From contig NC_045138.2 of assembly GCF_008831285.2 (NCBI RefSeq), positions 10,490,571-10,554,570 of the forward strand: a DNA stretch of 64,000 nt, written 5' to 3'. Under the pieces are notes generated by a model, which saw only the letters and a program-made list of their open reading frames with translations, was not told the origin of the DNA and did no database searches. Source of the DNA: Nymphaea colorata (lineage: Eukaryota; Streptophyta; Magnoliopsida; Nymphaeales; Nymphaeaceae). The position numbers and the translations under genes are program-made. Of the stretch, positions 22,263 through 35,000 are shown in pieces. Positions within the stretch are counted from its first letter, which is position 1; each line of letters starts with the position of its first letter.

Positions 22263-24269
22263 TCACACATATATATATAAGAAATTTTTAAGAGAAGACA
22301 TTTAACTTGAAAAAAGAAATAAAAGATTCTAGAGAGAGAAAATAGAACACATATATATACGTATTCATGTGTATATGAAAATTTGTAAAATAAAATGTGG
22401 AAATATAGAGAGAAAATGATAAAAAACATCATCATGTGCACATATACATATATAATATGTATATATGTATGTGTCTTCTTGAGATTATAAATTAAGAAAT
22501 TACTTAAAATATTTGACTTCAATTTTTATGTAGGCTGTAGAAGAACTTGGCCTCATGTAAGAGCCTAAGCTAGGTCTCCAAAGCCTCATTAGAGAGGGTT
22601 CTTGCTTTTGAAAGTCTTTTGAAGAACATGACTTCAAATATTTTTTTATATGAACATGAAACATAATTATTTCGTTTGTTACAAAAGAATATGTTTCTTC
22701 CACCATTAGATATGGAAGAAAATCAATTAACATAATAACTCATTAGGGTTTCTAATTATGTGATTAAGATAAAAACTAAACATAAGAATGACATGAAAAT
22801 ACATATTAACATGTACATATTCATGAGAGTTTTCCTGGGTTGGACAAATCTCAGTCTCAAACATCAACATAACAACAGAGAAGAATCCCAACCCAAACAC
22901 TCGTTATCACTATTCATTCATATATAAATGAAAAAATAAGTCAACTATGCATGAATAATATCCAAAACATAGCAACATTCTGAAAAAGAGAGAACATATT
23001 CCAATCATAAAATGAAATATAATCTCGTCTTCTTGTGCTCCCGGTGCACTCAAGAATAGTTTTTTTACTTCAAAAAGAGATTTCATAGTTATCTTATATG
23101 GTCATGGGGAGATGAAGAAAGCAAGTAAGGAAACCAAAATAAAACAACATTCAAAAAAGAAATGACACGTTTTAATCATAAAATGAGATATCATTTCAAC
23201 TTCTTATGCTCCTGGTACACTCAAGAATATTTCTTAATTCCGAAGTGAAGGTTTAATAGCTATCTTATATAGCCATGGTGAGATGAAGAAGAAAAAGAGT
23301 AAGGAAAGAAAAATGATTGTGATGTTGGTTACATACCTCTAACAAGAATGACTTTAGAAAAATGAATACCCTTTCTTTGGATGATCCTAGATTCGCTTTG
23401 ACTGAAGCTCCAAAATGATGAAGATATTGCTCTAAGAGATCTCCTTGTGCTCCCTTGAAGAATTGAAATTTGGAGAAGCTTGCTCTCAAGGTTGGAAGAG
23501 AAGATAAATGAGAAGGAAAGAATAACAGAGAAATGGAGAAAAAAAGCAAAGGAAAAACTCTAAGTCCTCAAGTGATAGTGCCCTAGAGGTTCCCCAGAAA
23601 CTAGCTCATCCCAAGAGAGAAAATTGTAGGGGTATTTATAGAGAGTTTTGAAACCAAAACTCAAAATTTGAATTTTTTTGAATTTCATAACATTTTCATG
23701 TGAATTCTAAGTATTTTTTTAATAATTTTCATTTACTTATTTTTTAAATAGGTTTTAACTAAGTGGGATTGGCCATTAGTTCTGCAAATACCCTTTTGGG
23801 GATGTGGGTAGGGCTAATGTCCACCCAACATGCCCAAAACCGCCCCTGGGGGTGGTTTTTATCATTGAAATAGGGCCTGTGCCGGTTGCAGGCCCCGGCA
23901 CGGCCATAGGCACGCGTCAGCGAGCAGGCATGGCGATCACGTCACTTGGCAAGCGGTCGAGCGTTGCATGGCATGCGTTTGTGCACAATTTCACATCGCG
24001 TGGGCAAGCAACATCTTGTTGCGCGTGCCTTTTTTAATTAATTTTTTTAAATAAAATAATATGAAATAAAAGTGAAATAAAATAAGATAAAATGAGTAAA
24101 TGAATAAATAAAAAGGGATGTTCGTGAAAAAAAAACATAAAACCCTTTTTTATTTAAAATGTGTATAAAATTGGTTTTTATTCCAAATGGGTGGTCGACT
24201 CCGTTTCGAGTGACTCAGAATTTGTTTTAAATCCGGATTGTGTTCAATTGCTCGCCGACGCATTCTAGC
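21071..24269 (-). repeat. 5' LTR of the Tat/Ogre element
   Basis: This aligns with 9897-12820 over its whole length. The left edge is TATTCGCATCCC (TG mutated to TA) and the right edge is GCATTCTAGC. It contains longer GA and TA/CA runs (22085-22106, 22200-22280) than the other LTR, and an extra GC-rich segment near 23930-23970. Indels and substitutions against the 3' LTR are frequent, which indicates age. Confidence 0.88.
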
Positions 24270-25860
24270 GCATGACTACAGTTTAAAAACACATTTTGGC
24301 GTGAGAATGAAGCATAAACAAAGGGAAAGTCCATGCATGCATGTGTGATGCTCATAAATTCAAATTTTGTTGTCTTGATTTCAGTTTTGGATTTTGAGTT
24401 TGACATAATGAATTCGGATCTAGATTTATATTTTGGATCTTATTTGGATTTAAGAATTGGATTTTTGATTTAAATCTCACGTCTAAAGTTGATTTTTGAA
24501 TTCGCGTTTGGGTAGAAAGAATGCATTTTTTTTGAAAAAATTTGGGGTGATTACAAGTCCACTCAAAGCTGGCCAACTAAAACTTTTGCCACTTGACATT
24601 CACTCATCCACATTTGCAACACCGTACATAATAATTCATAATGTTACATTATTTCATGAATCTGCACCAATCATTAAACAAAAGATGAAATCGTATGTTG
24701 TTATTTTCATTGGAAGAAGACCCTTTAATGGTTGCATAAGTGTTCACATCCTAATGCTATATTCATGGGAACAGTGGCAGAGCCACATATAGGCTGGTGT
24801 GGTCACGGCCTACACTAACTTCTCAATTTTCTTTTATTTTTACATTAAGATTGTTTAATATTTACTTTGGTATATATATAAGTGCCATTTCAGGAATGAA
24901 GGAATGAAAACATGTGAATCAATGCCCCCTCCAAAAAAAATTTCTGCCTCCCCCACTACATGAGAAGTATCCAACCCAAATTGCATAGCGGAAGTGTTGC
25001 ATTCTAACTTAGCATTCACATGCCAATGACATGTCCCGCCCTTTTCCATACATTCGAATGCCAAATAATACTGTTCCCAAATATTCAAATTAAATAAACG
25101 AAGTACCCACATTTCTAATTTTGTTGATATGTCCAACTCTACGGCATGTCGAGCCACTGTCAATATGGATTCAGGTTGCACTCTCATCTTTGGTTGGTGT
25201 AGCTTGACATTGTCTTTACTCCCACGCTAAGAGGTTGATTGGCAGTGGGAGCACCACATGAATCTGCCCTAGAACACTATAATATAGTGTTTCATGATTC
25301 TATCACAAAGCAAATTCGTCAAAGAATCACAAAGCAAATTCGTCAAACAATTTATTACTGTTCCCATTCTCAAACAACCACTAAAGCTATCTATTTGGTG
25401 TCCAAGCTGCTCCCCATAATGCTAGTTGATGACATGCATCTGCCGAGCCAGGCACAAGATCAGTCAATTTGACCCGACTCATATCTTGCTTGAGTTGAGT
25501 TGTACAAGGTCAGCTCGAGCTTGACTTGATAGAAGGAGTCTCGGTTCAAGCTCGACTCATTTAAGCTGATTTACCAACTCATCATTTGACTTCTTGTCTT
25601 TTCTTGATTTTAAGTTTGAAAAATTTTCAAGAAAAACTAGACTGAAGAAGCTTACTCGAGTTTAATTGAGTAGAGTTTATGTGCCTCAACTCGCTTATAA
25701 GCTCGAGCTCAACTTGTGTCGAGCTTAACCCTTAGCTGAGGCAGATCACTTGATCCACGAGCCAAGCACGAGCTGAGCCCGGAAACGGTCGCTGCGTTCG
25801 TTCGCACCTTGCCAACAAGCTGCAGAGCCTAACCTAGCCCGAACATGGTGTGTCGGGTTC
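24270..25860. other. BRX1 upstream region; no gene seen
   Basis: I see no supported coding sequence. The region holds a 187-bp MITE (24772-24958) and a two-copy 23-bp repeat at about 25303-25349 (ATCACAAAGCAAATTCGTCA twice). It also holds a GCTCGAG-rich block at about 25460-25790, related in word content to 7655-8290. Confidence 0.6.
24772..24958. mobile_element. 187-bp MITE with hAT-like features
   Basis: The left end CAGTGGCAGAGCCA and the inverted right end TAGTGGGGGAGGCAG form imperfect terminal inverted repeats. They are flanked by CATGGGAA (24764-24771) and CATGAGAA (24959-24966), an 8-bp target duplication with one mismatch. The CAGTGGCGGAGC-type end is a very common plant repeat terminus. 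Confidence 0.68.
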
Positions 25861-25870
25861 GGACGGGGAG

Positions 25871-25882
25871 GTTTAGGGTTTT
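25871..25882 (+). promoter_or_regulatory. telo-box upstream of BRX1
   Basis: GTTTAGGGTTTT contains the reverse of AAACCCTAA, the telo-box. In plants this is enriched in promoters of ribosomal-protein and ribosome-biogenesis genes. It lies about 135 bp before the BRX1 start codon. Its function here is inferred from position and gene class. Confidence 0.6.
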
Positions 25883-25966
25883 GTGAGAGCTCGGTCTCTG
25901 TCCTTCCCTCAGACCCTCCAAATTCTGCGAGCCTCTGCAAAAAGCACGCACAGAGCGCTCGCTCGC

Positions 25967-25967
<1 letters not shown>

Positions 25968-26011
<44 letters not shown>
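25968..26011. repeat. (GA)n in the BRX1 5' leader
   Basis: This is an uninterrupted GA run ending 6 bp before the BRX1 ATG at 26017. Such GA/CT tracts are common in plant core promoters and leaders. Confidence 0.85.
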
Positions 26012-26015
<4 letters not shown>

Positions 26016-26016
26016 G

Positions 26017-29000
26017 ATGGGGAAGAAACGAAAGCACGCAGAGAGGACGGAGGAGAAGGAAGAGAAAGCGGAGGAGCAACGGCCCCAACGCACGCTTCTG
26101 GGTTGGAAGGACAAGAAACCCAAGGAAGAAGGCGAGGCTGGCAACGGCCACCGTCCTCCTGTCTTCAGGAATCGAGAGAAAGTTCTTGTCACCTGTTCCA
26201 GAAGAATCGTCTTCAGGCATTTCTTCTTTTACTTCTACTCCTTCCTCTTCTTCTTCTGGTTTTTACGAAGAGTGGGTGTGAACTGTTCGCCGTTTCCTTC
26301 AATCGAGTTGATCTGCAGGTACCGGCATTTGATGCTGAATGTGGTCTCGCTGTTGCCTCACTGTAAGAAGGACAACAAAGTCGAGTCGAAGGAAAGCAAA
26401 GGCGCGACGTTGAACGAGCTAGTCGAACTTAGAAACTGTTCCTACTGCTTCTTTTTCGAGGTGATCTTTATTTCTCCTGATGGCACTTTAAGATTTTGGT
26501 AGTAGTATTTTAATCAAAATCATGCTCCATTTCGTGCTGTTTTGATTGAGATTGCTTGCAAATTCATCGTTCTGAGGATTTCGTTCCTAACTGGTTATTT
26601 TGTTTTATTTTATTGAGAACAACTACTTGTTAAAACTTAAAAGGGTTGCTTTTCTGCTGTCTGCGCATATTGGAAGCAGAAGGTGGAATCGAGAACGTCA
26701 ACGACTTAACATGTGCCGGAAAATGTGCAGGAGCGATGCCGTGTATATGCATATAATATAGGAATTTATACGTATCTCTCTCTCGTCTATATTCTTTTTT
26801 TTGGTGAAAATACTGCAGGTGCACTTATGTGAAATGTAGACGGCCAGTTATAGTCGTAAAAAACTAGTCGTTTTGATTGTACTGTCTTTTTCTTGAGATA
26901 ATTTTTTAGGTCCTTGGAGACTGAGGCTTCACCAAGCTATGAATTATAATATGTATTAATCGATTCTTTGAGAGTTATGTGCTGTCAATGGGAATATAAG
27001 CAATACATATTTTTCTTTATATTAGAAAAAGAAAAAGGATCCTCGCCTTAATCTTCTAACATCAAAAACGTCTTTATATATTATATGTATATATCTGTCT
27101 TTACCTGTATTACATAGTGATCAACAGTATGCCATCAAAGAAAAAAAAATTTACTTCTAGTTATTCCTATTGTATGTGTCCTTGTTGAGATGGTGTTTTT
27201 GGTTCTTAGAGACTGAGGCGTCAGAACGCTATGAGTAATGATGTGTATTTTATTTTGAATTATTAATATCATAGTGGCATGATTTTTTTCCATGCCATTG
27301 TTTTCACTTTTTTTTTCTCTATGGGATTTGGCCGGCTTTCAGTGCAGGAAGCAGAAAGATCTCTATCTTTGGATGGCTAAGTGTCCTGATGGTCCGTCAG
27401 TGAAGTTCTTGGTTAATGCAGGTAATTTATTCTTGCAACAGCACATCTATTTCTTTCTGGTCCACTTGTTGATATTCCTATCTTTATTCGACATGTTAAA
27501 GTTTTTTTTAAAAGTGTTGTATTCTTTTCAATAATGAATTTGTCCTAAAAAAGTTGTGTTTGAAGCTTATGCTTCTTTTTGTATTTTGTATCTCCTTATT
27601 CTTTCATCAGTACACACAATGGAAGAATTGAAGTTGACTGGCAATCATTTAAAAGGGTCAAGGCCAATCTTGACTTTCTCAGAGAACTTTGATGCAAAAC
27701 CTCATTGGCAGCTACTAAAAGAGATGATCACACAGGTTAATTTCACATACTTGTTTCTGCCATTTGTTTGTTTCTTTAGCATTGGCTTCCATTTTAAAAT
27801 TGATATTCCTGTTTCTTTTTTCTTTGGACTTTTGGATGTCAATAGCACATTTTTTGATATATTGATCCTCTTAATGATATCCTTTAAATCCTAATTTGTC
27901 GTGAATCGTGGTATGAACCAGATTTGATATGAATCATGTTTGCACAGAGAGGGTTTGGGTGCATGGACTGTACCCTGAATGTGTTTCATCATGTGCAGAC
28001 CAAATCCCAGCCCTGTCTGATGTCTAACCATGTTGATGCAGGTGCATTGGCAATTTAGATGAGTCTGCGTGATGTAGCTGACTGCTGGCTAAAGCCACTA
28101 AACGTTTTCCTTTCTTATACAGAAAGACAAACAACATAATATGAGCTAACCATTTGCATTTCAGCTGAGATTCCAATGCATATGGCCGTCATGGTTCTCT
28201 CCTACTCAGCATTAATTTGTTGAATCATATCAAAACTTTAGATATCTTTAGTTTCCCTGCCAATTCTGTGGGAGATTATTGTTCTTTTTATTTCTCAGAA
28301 TCATTTTATTTTCTCTTGATTTTTTTAGATTAACCTATAAACACAAGATGATGGTAGTGGTTGTCTTGTACATGAATGATTTTGTTCAATGAGAATATCA
28401 CGTGCATGTTTTTTCCTTTAATTGCTGCTATGATACAATTTGTTCTTTGTTGGTTGTAGAGCCACAGTTCTAAAGCTAGCATGCTTGCCTCTAGATGTGC
28501 ATGATTGAGTTATATTCAGCAATAAGGATCTAGTTCTGTATGCTGCGAGTTCTCGCAATAAGTTTCTCTTTTTTTGTTCCCACAGGGCAAGCATCTGCTT
28601 TTCCAGTCCATTACAGTAAGAAACTTCACGTGCAAATCACTTTCCAGAGGATGGGTTTTCACTAGAGAACCATTTGGGTTTAGGTACCTTGCATGTTGGG
28701 GCTAAAAAATTGTTGTTTTATGGGTGTCGCAAGGGCGCAGAGTAATCTCAAAAGATTTGGCTGTGGAGACACAAACACACACACATATGTATAACAAATT
28801 TAAGATTTTAAACAAACAAAAAAATGCATTCATTATTTACAATTTATAATTATGAAACATAAGCTAATAAACAAATCAAGTAATAAACATACCAAAGTAC
28901 ATCATGTACGATGTTCGTGAGAATGACATGACAAACTTATCATTGATCTAATTCATCATCAGAATTGTAAGCTGTGTCACATGAACACTCCTATTGAAGT

Positions 29001-32000
29001 GAAGTACTAGTGTCGACACAAGTCGACATTGGTACTGGTATTAGTACTGCCTTGAACACTGCTCAGGTATGGGGTTGACCGTGTTGGGTACGGTCAATGC
29101 ACTCGAGGCTGAATCTATTGAATTCTGGAGTCGGTCCAACTTGGTTGAGTCCAAAATCGTCCAAATTTTAGTTTTTTTTTAAATATGCATCTATGTTAGT
29201 TTTTGGCCTGTTTCCCCACTTCTTCTACACTTTGACCAGCTGCATCTTATTGCTGTTGTGCCTGTACACTTCTCTGTAATCTATTTGTTTTTAGTTTTAT
29301 TATCGTGTCTCCATGCCCAAGTTTTTTTCAAAGTTCTTCGTGCCCATACCTGTACCTATGTGGCATAGATTGGAAGGGCAGACTCCTCAAAGCTCATATT
29401 TGGAGTATGCAAATTGTATTTTCTTTCCATGTCAAAGTCCTTTAAATTTACATCCCAAAACATGGAAGGTCTCTAACTACAATACAATATGACTTAATAA
29501 TTAATATTTAACTTGAAATAACAAATCAAACATTCAAATTTAAATTGTTTATATCATAGATGAAAACAAAAGGTACCTATAATCATCAAAAGTGCATGAA
29601 AGTAATTGGAAGCTGGAGTGGACATAAATTAAACCTCAACTCTCTTGCTGGTGAGTTTTTCAATGTTGCAAATGTGAGAATATATGCTCCATTTTCTTTC
29701 ACAAAAGTAGATGTAACAGGCTAGGATAGCAACTTCATTGCAAGACACGGGAGATTTGGTGTCTTTAATTCATATGATGCCCGCTAGTTAATATGATCTT
29801 CGTCATCCTTTACCTTTAGAGCTGTTGAAAAGTCAAATTTCTCAGTCGAAAACTTTTAAGACTCAATTTTTATTAACATTGCCACAGAAAATCCATATTT
29901 TCAGAAAAAACACCCGTTTTATATGTCAACAATAAGTAAGCTGAAAAAAACCCATCTTTTTGAAAAAGATGCCAAAACAAATGAATGTCAACAAATGCAA
30001 AAAATGCATTTTTGCATTTTTTTATTTATATATTTTATTTTCACGTTTTTTGCATGTAGGATTTTTTTTTTTAAAAACTTGCTGAGATTTTGCCAAGATT
30101 TTCGAGTTTGCTATATTATGCCCGAGAAAAATCTCACTGTTAAAAACCCGCAAATGATATTTGAGACAATGTCAGTAACTTCAGCATATGATGACCATTA
30201 AAGAGTCTTTCCAAGCATGTCATCTATTTTTTGATATTTTTGGATCTTCATGTGAAGGAACGCAACGAAGACCTCTTGACAGCACTTTTATCTGTAAAAA
30301 TTTGAACTAATTGAGTGTGCTAGCAAAGCAACAGTTTATCACTTTTATCCCACCTTTTCACTAAAATTGCATGCTTATGGTTCAAAGTTTCAAACATCTG
30401 AACCATCAAGTGTAAAATCATTTTTCTCATGTTTGAAATTATTATTTTGAATTTTCAATTTATGTTATCCCATTGGCTCCTTCTTTATCAACTTTCTTTA
30501 CCATCCCCCAAATAGGCTCTGTAAGTTGAAGTAAATATGCAATTTTATCCCACAATAAATATATCCAGAATGTACCTTTTGATTGTTTGGGGCCTTTATA
30601 TCAACTTTGCTATGATAGAAATCTCAGTATTTGTCAGTCACTATCACCATTAATGCACTTTTGACTTGCTTATATCGTTTCATCATTACAATCATATGAG
30701 TGAAACAAGTCCTAGCAGCCTTCAATAACGTTAGATCATAATTCCTATTAAAAAAAGAATATGTTGATGGCCTACAACAAAATTTATGGAGATTCTGATG
30801 TCCTGCTTAAGTTCTTTAATCCATGAACATGGATTATATGAATTTGCATCTTTTGTCAGGGTTATATATTTTTCAGCGCCAGATAAGTTTTGTCCCATAT
30901 AAAGAGTCTATAAAATATGATTCTAGTTGGATCCTTGCCAAATTCATTCTACGACTTCAGAATAGAGCATTGTTGGTAATGATCTACACAAAACCAGATT
31001 ATCTTCACCCACTTCTTTATTACTTCTATAAATAATTCCTTTAAATACTCAACATCTGTATCCTCCCCATATGCATCAAGATGCTTTAAAAAGATTGGCA
31101 CATCAGATGAACAGTAAATAAAATTTATCAATGGCTGCTTTTGTATATACCAGTCCACCCATCAGCTATGTTGTTAAGGCGCCATGTGCCTTGGCGCTAG
31201 GCAGCGCCTCGGCAAAAAAAGCAACCAATTTTTTTGTAAAAGTTATGTTAAAAACCCTAGAAAAATCTCGGCGTTGAAACCCCGAGAATGATATTTTTGA
31301 CAATGGTTTTAATGCCCTTTCTATTGTTTTATTAGCTTCCAAGCCATCTTTCTTTTCTTTGAAGATTTTTTTTTCAACATTAATAAAAGTTATAGATAGT
31401 TCACTTGTTTTTTTTAATCTTTCATCTTGCCAGCTTTTCCTTTTTAACTTCTTCAATATGTTTTGTCAACCTTCTTGCATGATCTAATTTCACGACTGTA
31501 GATTTGTGGAAAAATGTGCTTTAACACGTGGATGAGTTAGTGAATTGTCCGTAACCCAAAGTGCAAACAAACTGCACATTCCCACCACTACCACTAGCTT
31601 TTTCTCCTCTTACCACAAGCTTCCAAAGTTACTGAGTAACAATTAGATTCGCACTATTGCTAGAGATTGCTACAGTGATGCCCACAACTCAAAAGAAAGT
31701 TGCGTGCTTGATTTTCACAACCACAATCTGAATAGCAATGCATGAGAATCATTGAAAAACATAAGCATAAAGAACAACTCATACAAAATGACACTAACTG
31801 GGGAAAACCTATGTCACACGGACACTTCAAAATGGGCCAAGTACCGGTGTCGACACTCCGACACCTGGATACCGACACTTGGACACGGCAGGATACTTTT
31901 TGGATCGGGTCTGGGTCAGACCCGATCCGAACCACTTTACTAACTCGACATTCTTTGTTTTGTTTGAGACTTCTTTCTTATGACTTATGAGATTGGTCAT

Positions 32001-35000
32001 GAACAATGTTTTGTTTGAGAATCTGAGACTTTCTTTCTTATGACTTATGAGATTGTAAGAGTGAATTATTAATTTAATGTTTTTTTAATTTTTTAAAATA
32101 TAAAATTCGACGTGTCCGCGTATCCTAAAATTTTGAAAATTGCCGTACCCGCGTACCCGTACCCGCACCCATAGGATACCCGTACCCGTATCCGTGTGAC
32201 ATAGGGGAAAACCAATGTCATTTGTTACAAACGATGTATTATTTGACAGAGAAAGACACTTAATTTGGGATAATTTGTAGAAGGGGCTAGTTTGTAAAAT
32301 CTGACTGGATGATATATCCCTTGTTACGAGTACTCAACACTCATCATCAATGTTGTAAAAGGTGTAGCGTAATGCATATCAGTCAGGTCGACCTAGGTAT
32401 ACGCCATATCGTAACATATCGCTAACGTAGTATAGCGTTTCCTAAAATTAATTTTTAAATTTTAAAAAGTTAAAAAATCAGAAAAATAGAGAAATAAGCA
32501 TAAAAAAATCCGGAAAAATAAACAAAAATCAAGAATAATGTGTTCAATATAAAAAAAATCATGATGCATAAGGGACATTCATGTATATCAACAACATATT
32601 CAAAAATAAGAAATCAAAGATTCAAAATAACATAATAAGCATCCGTTGCAATTTTAAACTTGAAAATTTTATAGAATCTTAGGAACCAAAAACCCTCTTT
32701 CTCCATTACTGTGTTGACACAAGTGTGTTGCAAAAAATGAAGTGTCTATGTGGCATAGGAAAGACATTATGTTGCTTACTTATGTTGAGCATGGATTTCA
32801 AAAATGGCATTTAACTTGGTCGTGGTTAACTAATCACTGTGATCACAAGTTTTCTACTTCATCTTAACATGCTTCATGAGTCTGTTGCTATTGTTTGTGC
32901 TGTGAATGCAACATCTCTTCCATATTGCCCCTTTTATGGAGTAGTTTTACTAAATTTGGCATGCTAACCTTATTTTGCTTTGTTTTTGTTACAGATTTTT
33001 GCAACCCCGAAAGATCATAAAAAAGCTAAACCATTTCATGACCATGTATTTGCTTTTTCAATCGTTGATGATCATATATGGTTCCGGAATTATCAGGTAA
33101 CCCTTTCCCTGTTAAGTGCTTTTATAATTAGTTGTCAACTCAGTGCAAGCCAATCAATCATGTTAATATAAACTGCGATGAGACTGGAACACAATTAAAA
33201 AACCAAATTATTCCACATAATTGGTAAAAGTTCATCATTTCTCAAGTTCCTGCTTATGCTTCAGTATCCCTTCGGAACATTCAAGGGGTTGGGTTGCTTG
33301 TATTTTCAAACAAAAATGGCTCTAAATTATGTGAAAAAACCATTTACTTTCAAGTTCTCTTATAGTCTCTTCAGGTTTTCTCTCAGGTGTCAAGTTTTTC
33401 AGTTTCCCTATGGACAATGGTTTTTACTTTTTTTGTTGATGTATTGTGGTTGTTGAGTAGGTTCAGAACTTAGTAATCGCTGGATGAGCAACTGAGGTTG
33501 AGTTGCTTTTCACAAATTACCAGACATATTTCCTTTTGATCTGGACATATTTTTGGCATAAAGGATTAGTTTTGCATGAGTTATTGATTAAACATATTTG
33601 CAGACATCCATAAGTTCCCATCTTGTCACATGTACAGGCATGGACACTGGTGCACATACAACCAATTTGCATGTGTAGATCCTTGCGATATCTTAGCTTT
33701 TGTTACATGAGGTTGAGTCTATTGGTTTAGTGGGTGTACTCTGGTCGTTGGTAGACTCTGCCCCAATTAGATAATTCCTATATGGCTAAGAAATCATTTA
33801 CTGCACATATCATGAAGAAATTTACTAATCACAACTACCAGGAAGATGTATGTTCTTGGACAATGGGGAAAAACTGCAATTATGTAGTTATTTTACATAA
33901 ATACTTGGATTAGGTTTGAATCGTTTGATTACATCGGATATGATCTGATCTCTAGATTCTCAGAGTTTTAGATCCATGGATATGAGATCAGCCTCCTGAT
34001 CTTATCCATGGATTTAAGATCAGCCTCCTGATCTTATATCAGATCTTTTGACAATGTGACAGAAAAGAAGGAGCTTAATTGTGAACCTTAGATCTGACAT
34101 TATGTCCCTAGTTTGATAAACCTGAAGTGTTCCTTGTAAAATTAGTAACACCGTGCCAAATCAGATCCATGGATTTGAGATCCTAGGCTTTCAAATATGT
34201 CATAGTATTTTGGAAGAGATGTTGAATTATAAGATCAGGATGTATGCATCACAGCGAAACGGTAGTTCCTCCCATCAATTAGCACTTTAGTCACATGGTA
34301 TTGATCTCTACTCTCTCTATCAATTAGCATTTTAGTTTTGGCTAGGTGAAGAAAAGCCATCCTTTGACTCCTATCACCAAATGTACACTAGTAGCCGTTT
34401 TGTTGGCAAGACATTCTTGCCCTCCTGAATTTCCTGATTGGACGCATCTTTGACCTTCTAACAAGGTTTGCTGCTTCTGAATTTTGAACATGTAATATCA
34501 TGCCAGTGATAGTGGTGGTGCTCGCAAGTTTCTCCGACCAGATGAGAGCTCTTCTAGTTCTAGGTCTTTCATCAATTTCTGTTGAATGAGACAGTGCACT
34601 ATCCTTTTTGCTCTTTCCTTCCCTCAATTGTTTAATGGTCATTAATATTTGACATATTAGCTTTTCTCAGAACTGCTCTGGAAAGTAGCCAACTTTTTTC
34701 AAAGTGGTAAATTTAGGTTAGCTAAATATTTAACATTTTAAACATTTCCATCGTACAGAAACTTTTGTTCTGGAGTGCATCTGATGCTATTCTATCAACT
34801 CTGGATGCTTTAAGAAAAGTGCATTTGAATGTTTTATCATTTCTTTTGTTTTTGAGAATCCTTTCTGCCATGTTTGTTTGTCAACAATTTTAACATGTTG
34901 TAGGTTTTATTTGAGAACACTTTTAAGATTCATATTCTGTGCGTTTTCTTTGAAATGTTGATGAATTGGTGGTCTGAAATCATGTGCATAGTTGATGACT

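Larger units (their letters stand above)
9897..24269 (-). mobile_element. Tat/Ogre-lineage Ty3/gypsy retrotransposon, about 14.4 kb
   Basis: Two related LTRs flank an internal region coding on the minus strand. The internal order from 5' is a plant-mobile-domain-like ORF, gag, protease, RT-RNase H, a second RNase H, and integrase, followed by a repeat-bearing 3' UTR. RT before integrase places it in Ty3/gypsy. The additional plant RNase H between RT-RNase H and integrase, the large size and the extra 5' ORF are features of the Tat/Ogre lineage. The LTRs differ in length (2.9 versus 3.2 kb) and at many sites, and the coding region carries stops and a mutated RT active site, so the insertion is old and inactive. 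No matching 5-bp target duplication was evident. Confidence 0.85.

Noticed and set aside
26209-26216. GT donor at 26209 for BRX1 intron 1
   Set aside because: Using it with the only good acceptor (26318) shifts the frame; the GC donor at 26217 restores the conserved protein.
25746-26220. Long minus-strand ORFs overlapping BRX1 exon 1
   Set aside because: They are antisense to a conserved exon and owe their length to the GA/CT tract (poly Ser-Leu).
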